Source: Myxococcota bacterium
Lineage (GTDB): Bacteria; Myxococcota; JAJVIH01
Length of the DNA: 64,000 nt
Reading direction: 5' to 3'
NCBI GenBank assembly: GCA_022072125.1
Contig: JAJVIH010000016.1
Location: forward strand, 229,205 to 293,204
The notes under the pieces are model-generated. The model made no database searches. It saw nothing but the letters and a program-made list of their open reading frames with translations, and was not told the DNA's origin. The translations under genes were made by a program, and so were the position numbers. Shown here piece after piece: positions 26,094-35,325 of the stretch. Position 1 is the stretch's first letter. The number at the start of each line of letters is the position of its first letter.

Positions 26094-26858
26094 CTATTCC
26101 AGACCTGCGATGAAGCGGCGATCGCCTTCGCGGTATGCGCGCGCCAGCCGTCCCAGCGCGGAAACCACCATCCACGGCGACCACAGGTTTTCCTGGGCCT
26201 TGTGCCAGGCGTCGAGCGCCGCCAGCGGATCCGCCGCCGCCCGCGTTTCCGGGGGCGGATCGCCGGCGAACCATGACAGGATTTCCCCCGTATCCACCGC
26301 TGCGTTGACAATATGGATGCATGAACCAGCGTAGGGATATCCGTCGGCAATGACGCGCTTGAGCACCTGCTTCTTCGTTCCCTTGTAGTACAGAGATGAA
26401 TCCGGATGCAGATTCATGATCTGGCAGGGAGTCAGGCCGGGAGCCTTGCGGTGCATCTGATCCAGGAATTCGCCAGGGATGATGCGCATATAACCCAGCA
26501 GGATCATCACCGTCAGGTCCGCGCCCCCGGCGCCGCGCGCCTGTTCCATCGCCGGAGGCAGCCGGGTGGGGCTGTTGTCGCCAAAGGTGCTGAAATGCTC
26601 CCATTGAACCTGGAGCCGCAGGCGTTCAAGCAAGCCGCGGCCCGTGTCCGATGAGACGAATTCCATCAGCGCGCGATGGTTGGAAGGATGCTCCGAGCCG
26701 GTCACGCACAGCGCGCGAACGGCGGTCACGTGGTCCGCGGGTTCAAAGGGTGGCGGGGTTCTTCCCGCGCAAAAATCGCGGAGAACCGCCGCGTTTTTCA
26801 GCGGATCCAGGCGGTCGAGCGCCGCGCGGGCGCTCACATGCGGCGCCGGAGAATCCAT
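26094..26858 (-). CDS. Formyltransferase-fold protein (PurN/Fmt-like)
   Basis: ATG 26858 (MDSPAPHVS) overlaps the end of the upstream gene by 25 nt. Over 254 residues the formyltransferase catalytic set can be found: LLGYMRIIPGEFLD, then MNLHPDSSLYYKGT (Asn and His of the folate site) and GSCIHIVNAAVDTGEIL (catalytic Asp). The N-terminal substrate loop SGxGSN of PurN is missing and replaced by other sequence, so this is probably not the purine enzyme. It could transfer a formyl group to another amine. Substrate unknown. Confidence 0.75.
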   Translation of the reverse strand: MDSPAPHVSARAALDRLDPLKNAAVLRDFCAGRTPPPFEPADHVTAVRALCVTGSEHPSNHRALMEFVSSDTGRGLLERLRLQVQWEHFSTFGDNSPTRLPPAMEQARGAGGADLTVMILLGYMRIIPGEFLDQMHRKAPGLTPCQIMNLHPDSSLYYKGTKKQVLKRVIADGYPYAGSCIHIVNAAVDTGEILSWFAGDPPPETRAAADPLAALDAWHKAQENLWSPWMVVSALGRLARAYREGDRRFIAGLE

Positions 26859-28840
26859 ATCGCCGCCGCCAGCGCCAGCAGCCCCCAGGGAGCGGAGGCG
26901 CCGCGCCCGGGCAGTGCGCAATTGCATCCGCCCGGTTCCAGTTCATTGCCTTCCACGCCGCCTTCCACCCCTCCGGAGATCGGACCGGCGACCGGGGGCG
27001 GGCTCCATGATGGATCACAGAGGTTGCCCTTGCCATCGGCGTTGTCGTCTCCCTGATCCACATTGAAGGCGTCCGGACAGTTGTCGAATTCATCCGGAAA
27101 ACTGTCGCTGTCCTTGTCGGAATAGGTTTTCGCGGTCAGTTCGATGAGATCGTAGCGAACCACGGGGGCGGTTCCATCCTCGCCGGGAACGAGTTTTTCC
27201 GCGGGGGTGATCCGCATTTTGTAGATGACGCCGTTCAGGGCGCCGCCCGCGCGCAGATTGACCGCATAGGTGTGGAACTGGCCGTCGGGAATCACGGGCA
27301 ACAACACGGATTTGGCCTCGCCGAAGTTTTCGTCAGCGCTGTTGGTCCACCACAGGCGCGCGGCGCCGGCGGCGCCTTTCGGCACGGACATGCGGACCAG
27401 GCCGGTATTGAGCCGATCGGTCTTCAGTTTCAGGTTGGTGTGAACCAGTCCCGGCGCGTCTCCGGCGTAGGCGCAGAGCAGATTCTGGCCATCGTTGCTG
27501 ACCAGCGCGCCGCCGCTGATGAGATCAACAAACGGATTCTCGGCGGTCCAGCCTTCGTCGAAGATTTTCAGGTCGAAAACCGGATATTCATCCCGGCCGT
27601 CCAGAGAGGCGATGACGCGGCCGCGGCGATCCATGCCGTTGTAAAACAGGTCGAGCCATTCCTCGCGGATATTGTTCAAGGTATTGATTTCGGCGGGGGT
27701 GAAGCCGCGTCCCTGCGGAGACAGGTAAATCCACGCCTGTTTGAAATACTTGGGAGACTTGTCCACGGTGGGGGTGCGTTGCCCTTCCGCCGCAACCACG
27801 GCGCTGACTGGAACATCCACCTTTTCTCCCAAGGCGATGACCTCGCCCCATTGCAGCGGCGGGCTGGCGGGGCTGGGGTTGCGCGAGCGGTTGGGCACGC
27901 GCGGGTTGCGGATGAACCAGAGCGGCGAGGTTTCCTCTGGAGAGCGCAGGCCAAAAATATATTGATCAAGGTGGTTGAAGCGGGTGTCAAAGACCGCCCT
28001 GGCGCGGAAACGGCCCGGCTGGGTTTCTTCCCAGCGGTTGCCTTCCAGCGGCGATGCGTCGCTGTTGGCGTAGAAGCTGTAGTGGGAATTGTCGCGGCCC
28101 AGCAGTTCGGTGGAAAGGGAGCCATCCGGACGCTTGAAGCGCACCTGCACCCCATACTGGTGTCCCAACTCTTGTCCGACAACCCCCATGATATCGTAGG
28201 GATTGCGGCGGTAGGGACGCGCGGCGTTGATCAGGTTCTGGTGCAGGTTATTCATCAGCACCACCCCGTTGAGGCGGCGCGAACCATAAAAACCCGCCTG
28301 GGAAAAAATCTCGATGGGAATCTGGCAGCTTCCCGAGGTGCTGCAACGGCGCGCGTTGATGCCAGTGACGTTGTTGCTGACCGGCGCGTAGAAGGCGCCC
28401 GCGCCAATGCGTTCAGTGAGAAACTCCGAACTCCAGAACACCAGTACGTCGTAGTTGTCCTTGTGGCTGCGGTAGAATTGTCCGGCGACTCCCGTCAGGT
28501 CCGGCTGCCGGTTGAGCCGTTCGAGCTGATCGGAGGTGAGCGCGAGAATGGCGATATCTCCCTCATCGCGATCCCCCTGCTGCTGTTGGACCACGGGCGG
28601 GCGTTCTTCGCCACGGGCCTGCCGTTCGAACAACTCATTCAGGAAAGCGGGCAGAACCTCGTTCCGGAACCCGGGTTGCGGCGGATATAACTCCCACGCG
28701 CTGCCGACGGGAGCGGACTGTTCCGGCAATTGGCTGGCGGGCCGCCAGAGGGGGTTATCGGAATTGTCGGACGGGCTTTGGGCCCAGACGGCGAGGGGCA
28801 AGAGCACGCCGGCGGCGGCGGCGAACAACAGATGACGCAT
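26834..28840 (-). CDS. Large exported protein with MYXO-CTERM-like tail, calcium-type repeats and degenerate zinc-protease motif
   Basis: 668 residues. ATG 28840 has an AGGAAG ribosome-binding site and the protein starts with a signal peptide (LLFAAAAGVLLPLAVWA). At residues 223-227 it reads QELGH in the context VGQELGHQYG, where active zinc proteases have HExxH, so the first metal ligand is replaced by Gln. Near the C-terminus DKDSDSFPDEFDNCPDAFN and QGDDNADGKGNLCD are thrombospondin type-3-like calcium motifs. The end reads GGCNCALPG, a hydrophobic helix (GLLALAAAIWIL) and RRRM, a MYXO-CTERM-type sorting tag. It is likely displayed on the surface and may be a structural derivative of a protease. 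Confidence 0.8.
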   Translation of the reverse strand: MRHLLFAAAAGVLLPLAVWAQSPSDNSDNPLWRPASQLPEQSAPVGSAWELYPPQPGFRNEVLPAFLNELFERQARGEERPPVVQQQQGDRDEGDIAILALTSDQLERLNRQPDLTGVAGQFYRSHKDNYDVLVFWSSEFLTERIGAGAFYAPVSNNVTGINARRCSTSGSCQIPIEIFSQAGFYGSRRLNGVVLMNNLHQNLINAARPYRRNPYDIMGVVGQELGHQYGVQVRFKRPDGSLSTELLGRDNSHYSFYANSDASPLEGNRWEETQPGRFRARAVFDTRFNHLDQYIFGLRSPEETSPLWFIRNPRVPNRSRNPSPASPPLQWGEVIALGEKVDVPVSAVVAAEGQRTPTVDKSPKYFKQAWIYLSPQGRGFTPAEINTLNNIREEWLDLFYNGMDRRGRVIASLDGRDEYPVFDLKIFDEGWTAENPFVDLISGGALVSNDGQNLLCAYAGDAPGLVHTNLKLKTDRLNTGLVRMSVPKGAAGAARLWWTNSADENFGEAKSVLLPVIPDGQFHTYAVNLRAGGALNGVIYKMRITPAEKLVPGEDGTAPVVRYDLIELTAKTYSDKDSDSFPDEFDNCPDAFNVDQGDDNADGKGNLCDPSWSPPPVAGPISGGVEGGVEGNELEPGGCNCALPGRGASAPWGLLALAAAIWILRRRM

Positions 28841-29257
28841 GCATACTTCCTGCGGCGGAACGGTGACTGTCCTGCACCCAACAAAACAGAGGCGGGAATG
28901 TATGCGAACTGCCCGCCTCCCGGCAAGGAATACTCTGGTTTTGGCTTGATTCAGGGACGAATCGGGGTTCCGGGTTCAATTCATCCTCAGGATCACTTCC
29001 TATGGAGTGGATGACGGTTCCACGAACCCGCCCCTGCAAGTTCACGGAGTCCCTCCATTTCCGCGCTTGCGACAGCAGGGAACCCGTATCCGCCTGGCGG
29101 TCAGGGTCGAATGGACCGTCTGGATCAATCCCGTGGCCGCCTCGCGGCGTTCTCCCGGAGCAGGAGTGGAGGTATGGATTGCGCACACGGCGCCCGCGGA
29201 GCAGGAACCAGGAACACCCGGGCCATGAAGTTCACGGTGGCGCGGTCCACTCCCCGC
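28841..29257. other. Intergenic region with promoter and inverted repeat
   Basis: 417 nt between two minus-strand genes. The part nearest 28841 carries the predicted promoter and dyad at 28889-28926. The remainder to 29257 has no ORF with coding character, no T-tailed hairpin and no RNA gene that I can recognise. Confidence 0.45.
28889..28926 (-). promoter_or_regulatory. Predicted promoter flanked by an 8-bp inverted repeat
   Basis: On the minus strand TTGCCG (28926-28921), 18-nt spacer, TACATT (28902-28897). A perfect inverted repeat GAGGCGGG / CCCGCCTC (28889-28896 and 28912-28919, 15 nt apart) has one arm in the spacer and the other just after the -10. This would suit a repressor site for the MYXO-CTERM protein gene. 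Confidence 0.45.
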
Positions 29258-30310
29258 TCATTCCGTATATGAGTTACAGGTGTTCCAGAAGAGGAGAGGT
29301 TCGGAACGCCAACCCTGTTGGCGGGCGTAATCCAGCGCGCCGGCCAGCGCCTTGCCGGTGTAGGTGGTCTCCAGCGGCAGGTCTTCGAGCTTCCGCGCCT
29401 GTTCCACAATCTCCATTGCGAGCGGCGTGGGGTCGCCATAACGCACGCCCAGATATCCGGGCAACACCAGGGCGTCCGATACATGGAACAACGGTTGCCG
29501 GGGAATCGCCCCGGCCTGCTCCAGCAGGCGCAAACACTGGTTGGCCTGCGCCGCCACGCGCGCGGGATTGGCGATGATCCGCTCCACCACCCCTATCCCC
29601 ACCACCCGTGAGTTCAACCCGGCCAGGCGCGCTCCCGCCAGCAATCCCGCCATGGTTCCGCATGAGCCCACGGCGGTGAAGATCGCCCGGGGTTCGGGCA
29701 ATTCGCCGCGCTCGATCTGGCGCTTCAATTCAAACGCCGCGCCCACATAACCCAGCGAAGACAGGGAGCCGGAACCACCCATGGGCAGGACAAACGGCGG
29801 CCGGCCAGCCGTTATCGCGCGGGCGAACCATTTCCATCCCGAGGCCAGCGGCGACAAAACCGGGTGGGGAATCACCATCACCGACGCCGCATGCTGGCGT
29901 GTAGCCGCGAACATCATGCGCACGTGATCCGTCACCGGTTGGGGAAACAGGATGGCGTGGGTGCGAATCCCAACCTTTGCGCCGTAGAGCGCGGATGCAA
30001 ATACATGGTGGCTGCCCAGGGCGGCGGCGGCGATCCATTCGCGGGCCCCGCGCGCCATGGCCGCGCCCAGCAGAAATTCGAGCTTGCGCACCTTGTTGCC
30101 GCCATAGGGCCGCCCGGAGAGCCCATCGTTCTTGAGCCAGAGTTGATCCAGTCCATATGCGGCGCCCAGGCGGGACAACAAACGCACCGGGGTGGGATAT
30201 TCTCCGATGCGGACCAGGGGAAAATGTCCCGCCACGGCGGGAAATGCGTCCAGCAGCGGATGGGGCGCGAGCGCGGCTACGGGTTGCAAAAGGCTGGCAG
30301 GGTTGCTCAC
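29258..30310 (-). CDS. D-cysteine desulfhydrase / ACC deaminase family PLP enzyme
   Basis: 350 residues of the fold-type II PLP family. LWLKNDGLSGRPYGGNKVRKLEFLLG carries the Schiff-base lysine. AAALGSHHVFASALYGAKVG and AVGSCGTMAGLLAGARLAG are the cofactor-binding loops, and FHVSDALVLPGYLGVRYGDPT is a family block. It likely breaks down D-cysteine or another D-amino acid or cyclopropane substrate to a keto acid and ammonia. The start is GTG 30310, just inside the stop of a 15-codon leader ORF (GTGA overlap). The in-frame region upstream is closed by a stop. Confidence 0.87.
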   Translation of the reverse strand: MSNPASLLQPVAALAPHPLLDAFPAVAGHFPLVRIGEYPTPVRLLSRLGAAYGLDQLWLKNDGLSGRPYGGNKVRKLEFLLGAAMARGAREWIAAAALGSHHVFASALYGAKVGIRTHAILFPQPVTDHVRMMFAATRQHAASVMVIPHPVLSPLASGWKWFARAITAGRPPFVLPMGGSGSLSSLGYVGAAFELKRQIERGELPEPRAIFTAVGSCGTMAGLLAGARLAGLNSRVVGIGVVERIIANPARVAAQANQCLRLLEQAGAIPRQPLFHVSDALVLPGYLGVRYGDPTPLAMEIVEQARKLEDLPLETTYTGKALAGALDYARQQGWRSEPLLFWNTCNSYTE

Positions 30311-30354
30311 GCGCAGTCTCCCGGGAGTTGATCATGGGGAGACACCAGGTTCAT
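30307..30354 (-). CDS. Short leader ORF (15 codons) coupled to the PLP enzyme gene
   Basis: A perfect AAGGAG (30369-30364) stands nine nt before ATG 30354. The frame encodes MNLVSPHDQLPGDCA and its TGA overlaps the GTG start of the enzyme as GTGA. The spacing makes translation plausible, with re-initiation at the GTG. It could be a regulatory leader peptide, or the sign of a frameshift that has cut the natural N-terminus. Confidence 0.35.
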   Translation of the reverse strand: MNLVSPHDQLPGDCA

Positions 30355-30627
30355 CGCCCATTACTCCTTGCCAACGCCGTCAGACACACGCCATCGCCAG
30401 ACGGCGGAGAAACGCCCTCGCGGAAATGGAAGGGCGGCATTGATGCGCACGCTTCCCATGAAGCCGGCTGACCACCTGATATCCCTATTCCACGCCGCAT
30501 CGCGAATCTCATTTCATCGCCCCTGCCGCAATCCTGCAATTCAGATCAACGCGTGGGCGCCCTTTCTTGTTTCGTAAGCGTTCTGTCCGGACACATCAAC
30601 AAATGGGGGGTTTGTGATTGTCAACCA
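30311..30627. other. Intergenic region
   Basis: 317 nt between two minus-strand genes. It holds the leader ORF and its AAGGAG. A 10-bp palindrome TGTCCGGACA lies near 30587-30596. No T-tailed terminator was seen for the lipoprotein gene 30628-32598. Confidence 0.4.
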
Positions 30628-32598
30628 TCATTCCGGCTGGGCGAGCGCGGGGGGCGATGCGGCTCCAGGGGCGGCGGCAGCCGCCGGCGTGGCGGAACCG
30701 GCGCCCGCGGGCGGAACGGGTTTGAACGACACCTCGCCTTCCACATAGGCGCCGCCGCCCAGCGGCTCGTTGTAGGCGAAGAGATAATTCATGGACTCCA
30801 CCAGTCCCAGCACGGCGGAGAGCACCCCCTGCTGCACAAAATTGCCCTGGGGTTTGTCCAGCTCGAAGGATCGCAGCACGCCCGCCAGCCCTTCCATGTT
30901 CACGAACACCACGCGGCCCGGCTTCTGCCGCATGCGGCGCCGGGCGTAGTCCGGCCATGGCGCCAGCGGGATGACGTCGGTTTTGGCCGCGCTGGTCTGC
31001 GGCGGGGATTCTCCAGTTTCAAAATACAGCGCGCGCAACCGGTTGCGGTTGCGGCCAATGGCGAGGCGCACCTCGTCGCGTACGAAGCCAAAGACAATGT
31101 CCGCGCTGGTCAATGCGCCGGACCAGATGCGTTCGCCGTTGAAGCTGCGCTCCTCCAGTTCCTTGATCTCCTTGCGGGCCTGCGGCAGTTGGGCGTCAAT
31201 GACCTCCTCCACTTCTTTTTTGTTGGTGATCTGGATGGCGAAGACCATATCGCCCAGTCCCGATGGGTCCTGACCGGCGAGGGCGATGGCCGCGCCCAGT
31301 TGGGAAGGCCGCGACGGGAAAAACGCGAACAGAAAATGCCCCTTCAGCAGGCGGGCGAAGACCTTTCCCACTTCTTTCGGGTCGCCCTTCTGCTGCAACC
31401 GCGAGTTGGAGAGCAGGTCGCCAAAAGGTGTGGCGGACTGTCCGGAGAGCAAAGGTCCCAGCGTCGCGGGATCCATGGATATCCGGATGGCGCCGATTGA
31501 ATTGCGCGCCAGCCGATCCCACGGCGGCGGATCATATCCGCTGACGCCCGAATACAGTTCCTTGTCCTTGCCGGTCAGGGTGAAGAAGGCTGAATAAGCG
31601 ATTCCCTGCGCATCGAAAGTGAAGCCGGAGATCACCTGTCCAAAGGCGCTGAGCGGCGACGGCGACATGGTCATGCCGGTTCCGCCCGGCAACGCGGCGA
31701 GGTTTTGTTGGGGGCTGCCATAAAGTTGCAGGTGCCCGGAGCGGATCTTCGGCGCCGCCTCGCGGAAGGCCGGATCCATGCCCAGCGATTTGTCCCGGGT
31801 CAGCCGGACCAGTTCCTTGAGCAGCGGCAGGTTCGACGCCGCCAGCACCTGCCCCCGCAGTTCGGCCGCCACCGCAATAGTCTGATCCGCCGTGTCCGGC
31901 AGGTCCTGGAACGCCTCGATATACTCGAATCCATCCGAGTCCCTTTTGGTCTCCAGCGCCGCCAGCGGATCCACGCGCATGAACAGGTCTTTCAGCGGAA
32001 CCCAGGCGGATTTGTCCGCGAGCCGGTGAACCGCCAACATCCATTCCCCGCGGTTTTCCGCCGCCGGGGGCGTATCCTCTTCGCTCTCCGGTTGCAGCAC
32101 CGTTGGCGCGGTGGCGGGCTCGATGGGTTTGGTTTCTTCATGGTTTCGCCAGGCGATGGCGGCGGGCTTCATGGGATCAAGGCCGATGTCGCGCCATCCC
32201 TTGGCCTTGGAAAAATGGATTTTCAAATCCAGTTCCAACCCTTCGATCGCGCGCATGATCATGAGGCGGGTTCCGGGATTGCTGACGCCGCCGATGGATT
32301 GCCGCAGCTTTTCAACCGCCATGGCCGGATTGGGAATCAGCAGCGCGCCATCCACGCGGGCGGGGACCAGTTCCGCCGCGGCGGACGGATCGCCTGCGTT
32401 GCTGGTCATGTAGGCGGGACTCATCGGCCCCTGAAGAGAAAATCCGGGTTCGCCGGCTCCACTGTCCGTGTTGGGGTCCTTGCCTCCGCCGCATTTGCCG
32501 CAGGACGCCGCCAGCGCGGCCATGGCGCCGCACAACAGAAGAATACATACGGGGGCCCGCGCGCGGCGCGGCGAAAGGGATTCAAGGGATGACTTCAT
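30628..32598 (-). CDS. Large hypothetical lipoprotein
   Basis: 656 residues. ATG 32598 is preceded by AGGAGCC. The signal sequence ends AALAASC, a good lipobox. The mature protein starts with a Gly/Asp-rich tether (GKCGGGKDPNTDSGAGEPG) and continues as a soluble, probably periplasmic protein. Blocks such as LVPARVDGALLIPNPAMAVEKL and HFLFAFFPSRPSQLGAAIAL resemble DUF3352-like proteins, but the match is weak. It ends in an Ala/Pro-rich tail. Function not recognised. The gene stands alone. Confidence 0.75.
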   Translation of the reverse strand: MKSSLESLSPRRARAPVCILLLCGAMAALAASCGKCGGGKDPNTDSGAGEPGFSLQGPMSPAYMTSNAGDPSAAAELVPARVDGALLIPNPAMAVEKLRQSIGGVSNPGTRLMIMRAIEGLELDLKIHFSKAKGWRDIGLDPMKPAAIAWRNHEETKPIEPATAPTVLQPESEEDTPPAAENRGEWMLAVHRLADKSAWVPLKDLFMRVDPLAALETKRDSDGFEYIEAFQDLPDTADQTIAVAAELRGQVLAASNLPLLKELVRLTRDKSLGMDPAFREAAPKIRSGHLQLYGSPQQNLAALPGGTGMTMSPSPLSAFGQVISGFTFDAQGIAYSAFFTLTGKDKELYSGVSGYDPPPWDRLARNSIGAIRISMDPATLGPLLSGQSATPFGDLLSNSRLQQKGDPKEVGKVFARLLKGHFLFAFFPSRPSQLGAAIALAGQDPSGLGDMVFAIQITNKKEVEEVIDAQLPQARKEIKELEERSFNGERIWSGALTSADIVFGFVRDEVRLAIGRNRNRLRALYFETGESPPQTSAAKTDVIPLAPWPDYARRRMRQKPGRVVFVNMEGLAGVLRSFELDKPQGNFVQQGVLSAVLGLVESMNYLFAYNEPLGGGAYVEGEVSFKPVPPAGAGSATPAAAAAPGAASPPALAQPE

Positions 32599-32942
32599 CG
32601 CCGGGGCTCCTGATCCGCATACATTCTGAATGGTTCGCCGGTCTTGCCGGAGCCGTTTTCGCGGCGTTTCCTCTTCTTCTCTTCGAGGCGCCAGGGAAAG
32701 CCGGAAACGGAGATGGACGGCCGGGATCGCGGTGACGATCGGGAGCGCGCCAGAGTTCCCCTCTCCGCGTCATCAGAGCGGGAAGAGGGGGCCGGAGCAA
32801 CGCGCCGGGGCGAAGCCAACATGGGCGACGCCGTCCATTCAACCTGAAATGGGTCCGATGCGGGCAGCACGATCAACAAGATGAAAGAGGCTCCTGATCA
32901 CGGCGGTGGGGCCGCCGCGCGTATCATCGGCTGGTGGAGCGA
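32599..32942. other. Intergenic region
   Basis: 344 nt between the lipoprotein gene and punA, both on the minus strand. Short ORFs on either strand have arginine-rich, non-coding composition. No promoter, terminator or RNA gene could be supported. Confidence 0.4.
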
Positions 32943-33773
32943 TTACATCAAGCGCGGCAGCAGGGCGGGCAACAGCGATCGGAAATTCGTATAAGCGAGT
33001 TGAGCGGTCCGCAGGCCTTCTTCATGGTCCAGCACCGCCCCGGCCAGACCCGCGGCCTTGTTGGTGATGCACGACATGCCAATGACCCGCGCCCCCATGT
33101 GGCGTACGGCGATGGCTTCCAGCGCGGTGCTCATGCCCACCGCGTCGCCGCCGATGGCGCGCGCCATGCGCACCTCCGCCGGGGTTTCAAACGTGGGGCC
33201 GGGCATGCAGACATACACGCCCTTGCGCAAAGGGATATTCAGTTGCTCGGCGGTTTCGTAAACCACGCGCCGGAGTTTGGGATCATAGAGATCGGTCATG
33301 TCCGGAAACCGCTCACCCAGGTCATCCAGGTTGGGGCCGGTGAGCGGATTCTGCCCGGTCATGTTGATATGGTCGCTGATGACCATGATATCGCCCGGGT
33401 TCAGATCGTCGGAGATTCCACCCGCGGCGTTGGTCAGGAGGATCACCTTCGCGCCCAGCAGCGCCATCAGGCGGACACCGAACACAATCTGGGTGGGGGT
33501 ATAGCCTTCGTAGAGATGCACGCGCCCACTCATCGCCATCACCTGCGCACCGTTGGCGGTGCGTCCCCACACCAGCCGGGCCGCGTGGCCATGTACGGTC
33601 GAGACCGGGAAATGTGGAATCTGCTGGTAATCAAGCGCCTGCGAATCCGCCAGAATTTCCGGCAGCAGCGCGCCCAACCCCGATCCCATCACCATGCCGA
33701 TGGGGGCGACGCCGGGCATGTGCTTGAGCACGTAATCGCGCGCCTGGTTGAGTTCAATCAGCCTGCGATCCAT
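32943..33773 (-). CDS. punA: Purine-nucleoside phosphorylase
   Basis: 276 residues of the trimeric PNP family. Phosphate and nucleoside motifs are GMVMGSGLGALLPE, HGHAARLVWG, SGRVHLYEGYTP, LLTNAAGGI, MPGPTFETPAEVRM, GMSTALEAIAVRHMG and MSCITNKAAG. It splits inosine and guanosine with phosphate. ATG 33773 has GTGAGGA upstream and starts 8 nt after the transporter stop; the longer TTG ORF start is not needed. With the transporter upstream it forms a nucleoside uptake and salvage operon. Confidence 0.92.
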   Translation of the reverse strand: MDRRLIELNQARDYVLKHMPGVAPIGMVMGSGLGALLPEILADSQALDYQQIPHFPVSTVHGHAARLVWGRTANGAQVMAMSGRVHLYEGYTPTQIVFGVRLMALLGAKVILLTNAAGGISDDLNPGDIMVISDHINMTGQNPLTGPNLDDLGERFPDMTDLYDPKLRRVVYETAEQLNIPLRKGVYVCMPGPTFETPAEVRMARAIGGDAVGMSTALEAIAVRHMGARVIGMSCITNKAAGLAGAVLDHEEGLRTAQLAYTNFRSLLPALLPRLM

Positions 33774-33780
33774 TGCATCC

Positions 33781-35325
33781 TCACGCAATCAGGGCGGCCA
33801 TGGTGGCGGTCATCAGACAGGCGAGCGTGCCCGACAGCACCGAGCGCAGCGCCAGCCGGGCGATATCCGGGCGGCGCGAGGGCGCGATGCCGCCGATGCC
33901 GCCCATCTGGATGGCCATGCTGCCGAAGTTGGAGAATCCACATAGCGCATAGATGGCGATGACCTGCGAACGCGGCGACAGGACGCCTTCGCCGGCCATC
34001 TTCGTCAGCTCCAGGTAGCCGATAAATTCGTTCAACCCGGTTTTGACGCCAATCAGCTTGCCGACCGCCAGCGCTTCCGAAGGCGGTATGCCCATGACCA
34101 GGGCCACCGGCGCGCCAATCCAGCCCAGAATCATTTCAATGCTCAGACCCACCGGCCGGCCCGCGATCATGCGGATGATGTTTTCATCCAGCAATCCCAA
34201 CAGGCCGTTGGCCAGCGCGGTCAGGGCGATGAAAGCCAACAGCATGGCGCCGACATTGATAGCCAGTTGCAGTCCTTCGGAAGCGCCCCGCGCCGCCGCG
34301 TCGAACATGTTCACATCGAGCCGGGGCACTTCCACCTTGACGCCGCCCATGGTCGCCGGGCTTCCGGTTTCAGGCACCATGATTTTGGCGATGACCAGGC
34401 CCGCGGGCGCCGACATGAAGCTGGCGGAAAGCAGATGCACGGCGTCCACGCCGAAACCGATGTAGGCGACCATGACCGCGCCGGCGATGGTGGCCATGCC
34501 GCCGGTCATCACCGCGAACAACTCCGATGTGGTCATGGCGGGCACATAGGGCTTGATGAGCAGGGGAGCCTCGGTCTGCCCCATGAAGACATTGGCGGAA
34601 GCCGACAGCGCCTCCGCGCCGGACACCTTCAGGATTTTTTCCATCGCGAACGCGAATACGCCCACCACCCGCTGCAACACGCCCCAGTGATACAGCAGGG
34701 TGAACAGCGACGAAACGAACACGATGGTGGGCAGCACCTTGACCGCGAAAACGAACCCGATGGCGAAGGGCTTGCCGGTGATGCCGTTGGTCACCACCAC
34801 CACGTCCGGCCAGTCGCCGAAGATGAAGACCTCTCCCTTTTTGGAAAACTCCAGGATGGCGCTGACTCCATCCGCCATTTTTTGGAAAACCGTCTGTCCC
34901 GCGGAGGTGCGCAGGATGAACACCGCCATCAGACCCTGCAGGGCGACCCCCATGCCCACCAGCCGCCAGTTGACGGCCCGGCGGCTGGTGCTGAACAGCC
35001 AGGCCACCCCAATCATGAACAGAGTCCCCACCACCGCCATGATGCGGTCATAGGCGGTGGCGGCCGGCAGGCTTTTCAGATCGGCCTTGATGGTCTTGCG
35101 TTCGCCGGTCTCCGGCTTGATTTCGGGCGCTTTGTCCGCTGATGGAGCCGTATCGGCCGGATTGTCCGCCGCGGCGGCTGGAGTCGCGGATTGCGCCGGG
35201 TCATTGCCGCCCGCCGGAGCATCCTGCGCGAGCAGCCAACCCGCCATGGGAACCATCAGCACCCATGCACATAGAAACACCATGCCCGCCCGCAATGCCA
35301 GGCGCCGGAACCCATGATTCAGCAT
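33781..35325 (-). CDS. Concentrative nucleoside transporter (NupC/CNT family) with N-terminal extension
   Basis: 514 residues with about ten membrane helices. The CNT signature VFMGQTEAPLLIKPYV and TSELFAVMTGGMATIAGAVMVAYI identify it, as do SASFMSAPAGLVIAKI and VGVKTGLNEFIGYLEL. It should import nucleosides with Na+ or H+. Typical members have about 400 residues. Here a cleavable-looking signal (MVFLCAWVLMVPMAGWLLAQD) and an Ala/Asp/Pro-rich segment of ~70 residues precede the first core helix. ATG 35325 has a GGAGAAGC ribosome-binding site. It is followed by punA. Confidence 0.9.
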   Translation of the reverse strand: MLNHGFRRLALRAGMVFLCAWVLMVPMAGWLLAQDAPAGGNDPAQSATPAAAADNPADTAPSADKAPEIKPETGERKTIKADLKSLPAATAYDRIMAVVGTLFMIGVAWLFSTSRRAVNWRLVGMGVALQGLMAVFILRTSAGQTVFQKMADGVSAILEFSKKGEVFIFGDWPDVVVVTNGITGKPFAIGFVFAVKVLPTIVFVSSLFTLLYHWGVLQRVVGVFAFAMEKILKVSGAEALSASANVFMGQTEAPLLIKPYVPAMTTSELFAVMTGGMATIAGAVMVAYIGFGVDAVHLLSASFMSAPAGLVIAKIMVPETGSPATMGGVKVEVPRLDVNMFDAAARGASEGLQLAINVGAMLLAFIALTALANGLLGLLDENIIRMIAGRPVGLSIEMILGWIGAPVALVMGIPPSEALAVGKLIGVKTGLNEFIGYLELTKMAGEGVLSPRSQVIAIYALCGFSNFGSMAIQMGGIGGIAPSRRPDIARLALRSVLSGTLACLMTATMAALIA

